From ZC4RG30 sp963812195 (GTDB lineage Bacteria > Pseudomonadota > Gammaproteobacteria > Steroidobacterales > Steroidobacteraceae): a stretch of 64,000 bases of DNA. Below, one piece after another: positions 58,019-64,000 of the stretch (positions within the stretch are counted from its first letter, which is position 1; every line of letters begins with the position of its first letter). The position numbers and the translations under genes are program-made. The stretch lies in NCBI GenBank assembly GCA_963812195.1, contig CAWEUI010000001.1, positions 382,578-446,577 of the forward strand. The letters run 5' to 3'. The notes under the pieces were generated by a model. That model had not been told where the DNA came from, ran no database searches, and saw nothing but the letters and a program-made list of their open reading frames with translations.

Positions 58019-58975
58019 TTACAGTCGTTGTATCAACCAGAAGGCAGCCGGCACGCCAATCAGGTAGCCGGCAGCGATGCGTCCATACTGGTTGAACCAT
58101 GCAGCGGCGCGACCGTTCGCCAGCAAGCGGCGACCCAGCACCACCGCACCGCTCACCACCAGAATGAAGGACATCTGGCCGGCTTCGACACCCACGTTGA
58201 AGAACAGCAGTGCCCAGGGAATCTCCCGATCCGGCAATCCCACCTCGCCCAGCGCCGCCGCGAACCCCAGGCCATGCAGCAGACCGAAGGTCGCACTGAC
58301 CACCACGGGATAGCGGAACACCACCGATTTGCCATCGTTCAGCAACGCCTCGCGCGCCAGGAACAGGATGGACAGTGCTATGCATGCCTCGGTGGGCGGG
58401 ATCGGCACGTGGATGACGCCCAGCGCGGCCAGCGACAGCGTCAGCGAGTGGGCAAGCGTGAAACCCGAAATGGCCCAGAATATGCGCCGCAGGCTACCGG
58501 CGATCAGCAGCACGCCGGCCACGAACAGCAGATGGTCCGGTCCGCTCAGGATGTGTTCCACACCCAGCTTGAAATAGCTGCCGATCACCCCGGAGGCGGT
58601 CGGTCGTATGGGAATCGTCCATTGGGTCTCGGTGGGCGGGATGACGGCCGTATGGGTTGCGCCCTCCTCCGTCCGGTAGCGCAGCAATGTAGTGACCGAA
58701 GGGTTGTAGAGTGGCCACTTCACGGTAATGCTGCGGCCTGCCATCGTGCGCGCACAGCGCACCAGCCTGGCCGCCACGGTCCTGCAATCCTCCGGCCACG
58801 CCAGATACGGCTGATTGTCGGATTCGACCGATGAGGGTGTGCGCATGTCCACCGCGTACAGACCATCGGCCTGTTCGACGATGCTGACCGCCACCGGCCG
58901 TGCCTCGTGAGCAGCTGCAACCGCGCTGAACAACGCGCAGCACGCCACCGCCATGTGCAGCAAGCGCCGGCTCAT
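58019..58975 (-). CDS. HupE/UreJ-family membrane protein
   Basis: A 318-residue protein with a signal peptide or first helix (MAVACCALFSAVAAAHE), a periplasmic beta-rich segment (about 25-135) and six or so membrane helices. The motif EHILSGPDHLLFVAG (HxxxGxDHLLF) is characteristic of HupE/UreJ proteins, some of which carry nickel. No hydrogenase or urease genes are nearby, so the metal or other substrate is unknown. The start overlaps the stop of the isomerase gene by four bases. Confidence 0.87.
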   Translation of the reverse strand: MSRRLLHMAVACCALFSAVAAAHEARPVAVSIVEQADGLYAVDMRTPSSVESDNQPYLAWPEDCRTVAARLVRCARTMAGRSITVKWPLYNPSVTTLLRYRTEEGATHTAVIPPTETQWTIPIRPTASGVIGSYFKLGVEHILSGPDHLLFVAGVLLIAGSLRRIFWAISGFTLAHSLTLSLAALGVIHVPIPPTEACIALSILFLAREALLNDGKSVVFRYPVVVSATFGLLHGLGFAAALGEVGLPDREIPWALLFFNVGVEAGQMSFILVVSGAVVLGRRLLANGRAAAWFNQYGRIAAGYLIGVPAAFWLIQRL

Positions 58976-59868
58976 TGCGGCGCCTTGCCCTGCACGCCGT
59001 CCAGCTCGACGTGGTACTGATGGATGATGGCCTGCACGGCCTGCTCCTTGCGGGCCGCGGCGCGATCGCGCTTCAGATCATCGACCAGACGGTCGCGGAT
59101 CTCATCGACGCTGGGCAGACGGCCGGGCGAATGAGCCTTGATCAGAACCAGATGCCAGCCCTGGTCCGAATGCACCGGCCCCTGCCACACGCCGGTGCCC
59201 ACCGGCATCTTCTCCAGAGCCTGCAGGAACTGCGCGCCAAACTGGCTGCTGACGTAGTCGGAGGTGCGCTCCACGTAGTTCTGCATGAACGGGAAGCGAT
59301 CCGTGTAGCGCGGTGCGTCGTTGAAGCCCGCATGGGTCCGGTTGAGCTCGACAAGGATCCTGTGCGCATCGCTTTCGGCCCTGGCCTTGCCACGCACCAG
59401 CGGATCGATGAACACGTGCGTGAAGGTCCACGACGGCGCCACCGTATACAGCGCGGCGTTCTTGTGCAGGTACTGCTCCAGCTCCGCGTCCGTGGGCGTC
59501 TCGTCCGACGAGGACTCCAGCAGGAACTGCATCTTCTGTACCAGGCGCAGACGCATCACGTAGTCGCCGCGCTCCAGTCCAAGCGCCTTGGCCTCGCGGT
59601 ACAGCACCTCCTCGCGCACGTAGTTGTCGATGAGCTGTTGGCGCTCCCCGGGACTCATTGCCGCCAGCTGCTGCGAGAAGGTAGCCGGTTCGAATGCCTT
59701 GGCCTGGTACTGCAGGTACTGCAGCAGTGCCAGGCGATCCACGACGATGTTGTGCGCATTATCGGCGCCACGGGGACCCCACAGCGCGAAACCGAGGTAG
59801 ATGAGCGCCCCGGCGGCCAGGAAATGAAGCAGCGGCTCCTTGAGCAGCCGACGCAGCAGCGGTCTCAC
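58972..59868 (-). CDS. Membrane-anchored parvulin-type peptidyl-prolyl isomerase
   Basis: A 298-residue protein with one N-terminal helix (FLAAGALIYLGFALWG), a SurA-like helical region (about 35-130) and a parvulin domain (about 135-290) with APSWTFTHVFID and GWHLVLIKAHSPG. It would help fold extracytoplasmic proteins, possibly the DUF3604 protein encoded 10 bases upstream or the HupE-like protein encoded after it. Confidence 0.87.
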   Translation of the reverse strand: MRPLLRRLLKEPLLHFLAAGALIYLGFALWGPRGADNAHNIVVDRLALLQYLQYQAKAFEPATFSQQLAAMSPGERQQLIDNYVREEVLYREAKALGLERGDYVMRLRLVQKMQFLLESSSDETPTDAELEQYLHKNAALYTVAPSWTFTHVFIDPLVRGKARAESDAHRILVELNRTHAGFNDAPRYTDRFPFMQNYVERTSDYVSSQFGAQFLQALEKMPVGTGVWQGPVHSDQGWHLVLIKAHSPGRLPSVDEIRDRLVDDLKRDRAAARKEQAVQAIIHQYHVELDGVQGKAPQ

Positions 59869-59878
59869 GCCCGTGACT

Positions 59879-61687
59879 TCAGGGCGTATACCAGATCGGC
59901 GACGACCAGGCGCGCTCCTGGATGGTCAGCGGCGCCTTGGTCACGGCCGGATCGATCCTGAGCGCAACCGCGTCGTACAGCGACTGACGGGGCGTCGGGA
60001 TTTCCAGCACCCGCACGTAGTAGAACGCGCGCTGCTTCGGATCGAAGTCCGGGTCCTTCCACTCGGCGGCAAGCTGGGCCGCACCGATGGTATTCGTGTA
60101 GGTGGCCGTCTTGACGTCGACGGTATTGCCTACCGCCGGCACCTTGCCTTTCGCATCCGGATGACGGTTGCCCGACCAGGCGATGTCGTACACCTTCTCG
60201 TGGGTGGCGCCCCTGGCATCGACCCAGCCCTTGATCATCTGGATGCGATCCAGGTTGCCGCTGAGCCTGTCCTTGGAAGCATGCACAATGAAGCTCGGCG
60301 CCTTGCCGCGCGGCGCGGCGGTCAGGTCCCCACCCATGGGCACGCCCTGCTTGTAGCCGATCGTGGCGATATCCAGCGCCTTGGCGTCGGAGGGCTTGAA
60401 GTCGAACCCGCCGAACACGCGCACCGCAATGCGCGGCCCGGAGGTGCCGTAGACTTCCTTGCGCTTGAACGCATCGAATATGCCCTGCCGGGTGTTCTCG
60501 GTGGCCCATGCGGCGGCCAGGCCGGCGGCTGACAGCTCCCAGATCGGGAACGCGCCGCGATCATTCGGCCGGTTCGCCGTGATCATCTGGCTGGCCAGCT
60601 TGCCGTAGAAATTGAACTCGTCGGTAGCGGAAATACCCGTGTGCGAGTCCGTGCTGCCGACGAAGCCGAACTTGTACGGATTCACGCCGATGCTCTGCTC
60701 GAAGGCCAGGCCCTCCAGCAATGCCGTGCGCCCGAAGGAACCGGGATACGCGGGCGTCGGTGTGCCCGGCAGCAGCTTGTTGCGCAGCTCGAAGTTCGCG
60801 AACTCGTCGTTGGGCGACAGCGCGGGGTCGGTCTCCGACGTGCCCTTGGTCTGCGCGATCTCCATCTCCGACTCCCAGCGGGCGCGCTCGCGGGCGTACT
60901 GCGCGGTGATCGGCCGCCCGTCGCTGTCCACCCGGTCGAACATCTTGCCGTCGGACATGTTGGAGTTGTGCGGGATCGCGACGAACTGTGCGCCGGTTTC
61001 GCGGCTGGTCTTGTCCAGCCATGCCCACAGGTCCTCGGGCCTGCTGCTGATGTAGGAGTTGTACGGCAGGAACTTGCTGGCCGTGGCCCCGTCCGCCGAC
61101 GTGAAGATCACACGATGCAGGTTGCTCCAGTTCGGTGCAGCCGACCACTCCCAGCCGATCAACGCCGTGAACTTGCCCGGCACGTTGTTCTCGTCGGCCA
61201 TCTTCACCTGACGACGCCAGGCGTTGCCCCTGATCTTGTCGGTGTCGATGTCGGTGAGCATCTCGCGGCCCTTGCCCTGGATGATCTGACCGACCGCCCC
61301 GAACACCGCGCGCTTGTTCTGCTTCTGCATGGCTGCCAGGCGCTTGCCGGTGGGCGTGGCCAGCAGATCCGGATCGTTTTCATCCAGCCGGACCTCCAGC
61401 TGCAGCAGCTCGGCGTGATCCGACACCACCAGGAAGTCCAGCGGGCGCCGGGCCTGGATCTTCTCGCGCGTAACCGGGTGCAGGACCGGCAACCCGCGCG
61501 CATAGCGGAAGGCATCGTCCGGCGTGAACAGGTAATTGCCTGTTGCATAGGCATCGATCGAGTACGAGGTGTGAAGGTGGGTATCACCCCAGTACAGGTG
61601 CGTCTGCGGATGCTCCGCGGCACCAACCTGCTGCACCAGTCCCATGGCCGCAACGGCCAGACCCGCCCGTATCAGAATCTTCTTCAT
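59879..61687 (-). CDS. Exported DUF3604 protein
   Basis: ATG 61687 gives 602 residues with a signal peptide (ILIRAGLAVAAMGLVQQVGA). The first part has WGDTHLHTSYSIDAYATG and FLVVSDHAELL, a PHP-like metal-binding pattern (HxH, SDHAE). Later conserved stretches include AIPHNSNMSDG, GFVGSTDSHTG and VYGTSGPRIAVRVFGG. A phosphoesterase-like hydrolase is implied, but substrates of DUF3604 are not known to me. It heads an apparent operon with the isomerase and HupE-like genes. Confidence 0.9.
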   Translation of the reverse strand: MKKILIRAGLAVAAMGLVQQVGAAEHPQTHLYWGDTHLHTSYSIDAYATGNYLFTPDDAFRYARGLPVLHPVTREKIQARRPLDFLVVSDHAELLQLEVRLDENDPDLLATPTGKRLAAMQKQNKRAVFGAVGQIIQGKGREMLTDIDTDKIRGNAWRRQVKMADENNVPGKFTALIGWEWSAAPNWSNLHRVIFTSADGATASKFLPYNSYISSRPEDLWAWLDKTSRETGAQFVAIPHNSNMSDGKMFDRVDSDGRPITAQYARERARWESEMEIAQTKGTSETDPALSPNDEFANFELRNKLLPGTPTPAYPGSFGRTALLEGLAFEQSIGVNPYKFGFVGSTDSHTGISATDEFNFYGKLASQMITANRPNDRGAFPIWELSAAGLAAAWATENTRQGIFDAFKRKEVYGTSGPRIAVRVFGGFDFKPSDAKALDIATIGYKQGVPMGGDLTAAPRGKAPSFIVHASKDRLSGNLDRIQMIKGWVDARGATHEKVYDIAWSGNRHPDAKGKVPAVGNTVDVKTATYTNTIGAAQLAAEWKDPDFDPKQRAFYYVRVLEIPTPRQSLYDAVALRIDPAVTKAPLTIQERAWSSPIWYTP

Positions 61688-61763
61688 GGCTCTTTTCCAG
61701 TAGCGTGGAGAGCATCTCGACAGCCGCGCGAGGGTAGCAGCCACAAGGGCGCTCCGTCACCCG

Positions 61764-62441
61764 CTACTTCAGACTGCCGAATACCGTACGCAGCAGTGCG
61801 TCAGCCTGACCCAGTGGATTTTTGCGGATAGCGGCCTCTTCACGGGCCATCATCAGAAACAGGCCGTCCAGCGCCTTGCGGGTCACGTAGGCATCCAGCG
61901 ACGCGTCTTCGGGTTGGACCAACCCGAACTTGCTGGCCTTTGCCGCCACGGCGTCGTAGGTCCTTGCCAGGTCAATATCCGCCGTCGCCCTGCCGACGAT
62001 GGGCATGAGGGCTTTGCTCAGCGATGCGCCCATCGTGTCGCGCAAGTACTGCGTGGCCGCGTCGTCGGGGCCCTTGAGGATGGCCATCGCGTCGGCCAGG
62101 GTCATTGTGGTGATCGCGTCGGCGAGCAGCGCTCGTGCCTGCGCAACCGCAGTTTCCGCCGCACGGTTGATGGCCAGATCAAGCGCCGCGGTCTGCTTGC
62201 GCAGACCCAGCCTGTTCAGTGTCCTGCGGGCCTCGTGCAGCTTTCCAGGCAGCGGAATGCGCACATCCGGATCGGCGAAGAAGCCGTCCGGACGGCCCAG
62301 CAGGTCGATGGCCTTGTCGGCACTCTGGCTGAGCGCTGTCTTGATTGCCCGGGCGGCCTGCCCGTGATCAGGGGGTGCCGCGGCAACCGGCAATGCCGTT
62401 GCGGCAAGCGCCAGGCACAGCAATGCGGCCGACTTGTTCAT
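61764..62441 (-). CDS. Exported DUF4197 protein
   Basis: A 225-residue protein with a signal peptide (LLCLALAATALPVAAAP) and an all-helical body: ALSQSADKAIDLLGRPDGF, LADAMAILKGPDDAATQYL and VTRKALDGLFLMMAREE are the family's conserved blocks. The function is unknown. It precedes the DUF3604 gene on the same strand after a gap of about 76 bases. Confidence 0.9.
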   Translation of the reverse strand: MNKSAALLCLALAATALPVAAAPPDHGQAARAIKTALSQSADKAIDLLGRPDGFFADPDVRIPLPGKLHEARRTLNRLGLRKQTAALDLAINRAAETAVAQARALLADAITTMTLADAMAILKGPDDAATQYLRDTMGASLSKALMPIVGRATADIDLARTYDAVAAKASKFGLVQPEDASLDAYVTRKALDGLFLMMAREEAAIRKNPLGQADALLRTVFGSLK

Positions 62442-62468
62442 GCGGGGTCCTTCCCGTGCGTGACCTGA

Positions 62469-63389
62469 TCAGGCAGGTGGCCAGGCGTGACGCCGTTCCA
62501 GCATCAACTCGCGCAACGACTTGGGCTTGTGTCCGGTGAAGCGCTCCACGACGTCCGTGACGCGATCGAGCCGGCCCTCGCGGATCAACCGGCCGAATGA
62601 CACCATGCCGTCGCTGCACCATGGCACCGGAGATCTGGAAAAATCGCCGGTCGCCTCGCGCGGCACGCCAAGTGAATCCCACATCTCGTACATCTGCTCG
62701 TCGGTCATGTCGATGATCTCGAACCGGGCGCCACTGAGTTCCTGGATCATGCGACCGACGGTGGCAAAGTCCAGCGCTTCCGGGCCGGTCACCTCGTAGG
62801 CGGTGTCCGGTTCGCCCTTGCCCTGCAACAGCCGCGCCGCAACTGCCGCCACGTCGTCGCGCGAGACGAAACCGACACGACCGGCGCCGGTGTTGCCGAT
62901 GGACTTGCCCGAGCTGATGGCGATCGCGGCCTGATTCTCCGCCATCGCATCGGCGTACTGGTTGTTGCGCATGAAATTCCAGGAGATCCCGCTTTCCAGA
63001 ATGAGCCCTTCCGTGAACTTGTGATCGACCAGCTCCAGCGAGGTGACCTCGGGCTTTTCGGCATTCAGGAACGAGGTGTAGACGATGTGGCCGACGCCGG
63101 ATTCCCGGGCGGCCTCGACGGCGTTGGCGTGCTGGCGCTGGCGTCGCGGACCGACCTCCATGGTCGATACCAGGAACAGGTGATCCGCGCCACGGAACGC
63201 TTCCATCAGCGCGGACCGGTCGTTGAAGTCCGCATTGCGGGCGTCGACTCCGCGCGCGCGCCACTTGGCCAGTGTCGCTTCATTGCGGCTGGTAACGCGG
63301 ATGTTGCCAGGTGGCACGCCGTCCCTGAGCAGATTCTCCGCCACGGCCGCGCCGATGTAGCCGCCGACTCCGGTCACCACGTACACCAT
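62469..63389 (-). CDS. NmrA-like NAD(P)-binding reductase
   Basis: A 306-residue atypical short-chain dehydrogenase with nucleotide-binding TGVGGYIGAAVAENLL, then RVTSRNEATLAKW, and GHIVYTSFLNAEKPEV. The catalytic Tyr-x3-Lys of classical members is absent, as in NmrA/TMR-type proteins that sense or use NAD(P)H, such as quinone reductase QOR2. Substrate unknown. Confidence 0.87.
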   Translation of the reverse strand: MVYVVTGVGGYIGAAVAENLLRDGVPPGNIRVTSRNEATLAKWRARGVDARNADFNDRSALMEAFRGADHLFLVSTMEVGPRRQRQHANAVEAARESGVGHIVYTSFLNAEKPEVTSLELVDHKFTEGLILESGISWNFMRNNQYADAMAENQAAIAISSGKSIGNTGAGRVGFVSRDDVAAVAARLLQGKGEPDTAYEVTGPEALDFATVGRMIQELSGARFEIIDMTDEQMYEMWDSLGVPREATGDFSRSPVPWCSDGMVSFGRLIREGRLDRVTDVVERFTGHKPKSLRELMLERRHAWPPA

Positions 63390-63420
63390 TTTCGTCCCCT
63401 GTTTATCTGTTCTTGCGAGC

Positions 63421-64000
63421 TTACGCGCGCAGCCACGGCCGCGCCCAGCCCAGGCCCGCCATGGTACCGGCCGCTGGCAGGTACTCGCACCCTATGAAGC
63501 CCTCATAACCCAGCGCGTCGATGGCTGGCAACAGGCGCTCGAAGGCAATCTCGCCGCTGCCGGGCTCGTGGCGCCCGGGATTGTCGGCAATCTGGATATG
63601 GCCGATATGAGGCAGCAGCCTCTGGATGGAACGCAGCAGGTCCCCCTCCATGATCTGCATGTGGTAGACGTCGTACTGCAGGCGGATATTGGGCCGCGCA
63701 GCACGGGCCATGCATTCCAGGGCCAGCGACGTGGAATCCAGCAGATAGCCCGGCACATCCACTCGCGTGTTGATCGGCTCGATCGTCACCGCGGCCTGCA
63801 GTTCGGCCAGCCGGTCCGCGGCGCGGCCGATTGCCGCCACGAAGGTGTCCAGATGCCGCGCGCGCTGCGCGCCCTGCGGCAACAGACCGGCCATCACGTG
63901 CACGCGCCTGCACCCGGTGGCGGCGACGTAGCGCATTGCAGTATCGATACTGGCGTCGAAGTCCCTCTCGCGACCGGGCAGGGATGCCAGGCCTCGCTCA
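63421..64000 (-). CDS. Hydroxypyruvate isomerase-like TIM-barrel protein, 3' part
   Basis: The frame is open to the right edge; about 192 C-terminal residues are present, beginning ERGLASLPGRERDFDASIDT. Conserved stretches are VTIEPINTRVDVPGYLL, LQYDVYHMQIMEGDLL and HIQIADNPGRHEPGSGEI, with Glu, Asp, His and Glu as likely metal ligands of the xylose-isomerase-like fold. It interconverts small hydroxy-keto acids or sugars. Confidence 0.87.
   Translation of the reverse strand, partial: ERGLASLPGRERDFDASIDTAMRYVAATGCRRVHVMAGLLPQGAQRARHLDTFVAAIGRAADRLAELQAAVTIEPINTRVDVPGYLLDSTSLALECMARAARPNIRLQYDVYHMQIMEGDLLRSIQRLLPHIGHIQIADNPGRHEPGSGEIAFERLLPAIDALGYEGFIGCEYLPAAGTMAGLGWARPWLRA

Overview
The window is about 64 kb of GC-rich, tightly packed chromosome from a gammaproteobacterium. 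The best clue is the block from 19.2 to 34.1 kb: fimT-pilV-pilW-pilX-pilY1-pilE, ispH, lspA, ileS, ribF, murJ, rpsT, obgE, rpmA, rplU, ispB. From memory, this follows the order seen in Pseudomonas. The surrounding genes (cytochrome P450 with a fatty-acyl-AMP ligase, quinoproteins, an isoquinoline-oxidoreductase-like molybdoenzyme, many c-di-GMP proteins) fit a Nevskiales, Steroidobacterales or Xanthomonadales-like lineage, but I cannot fix the genus. No rRNA, CRISPR array, insertion sequence or prophage was seen. No stretch over about 300 bases lacks a gene.

Layout. 0-5.1 kb: 3' end of an MscS channel, then two c-di-GMP enzymes. 5.2-14.4 kb: a probable lipid or envelope tailoring region with a GT2 and an ArnT-like glycosyltransferase, two acyltransferase families, a P450, a fatty-acyl-AMP ligase fused to a carrier domain, and an aldehyde dehydrogenase. 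14.4-18.9 kb: small cytochrome c, a sugar-dehydrogenase/cytochrome fusion, a Met-rich secreted protein and an unknown exported protein. 19.0-34.2 kb: tRNA-Thr, the minor-pilin operon, the conserved housekeeping block and tRNA-Pro. 34.2-45.2 kb: accessory metabolism (glutathione transferase, molybdenum hydroxylase pair, GH15 hydrolase with a permease, beta-propeller protein, lipoprotein cytochrome, cardiolipin synthase). 45.3-49.7 kb: a cyclopropane synthase remnant and two sensory genes. 49.9-52.0 kb: a PA0069-type radical SAM gene interrupted by an intein. 52.1-57.9 kb: a Fur-box PepSY membrane protein, a PQQ dehydrogenase, an ATP-grasp/zinc-peptidase pair and a TonB-like protein. 58.0-64.0 kb: HupE-like protein, parvulin isomerase, DUF3604 protein, DUF4197 protein, NmrA-like reductase and a sugar-isomerase-like fragment.

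Two points dominate. First, the intein lies inside the CxxxCxxC iron-sulfur motif of the radical SAM protein, directly before the third cluster cysteine, so the enzyme needs protein splicing to be active. Second, seven genes, including the essential ileS and obgE, carry a single-base frameshift while both halves stay well conserved. That pattern suggests sequence or assembly errors rather than seven pseudogenes, and each is annotated here as one gene with its break point given.
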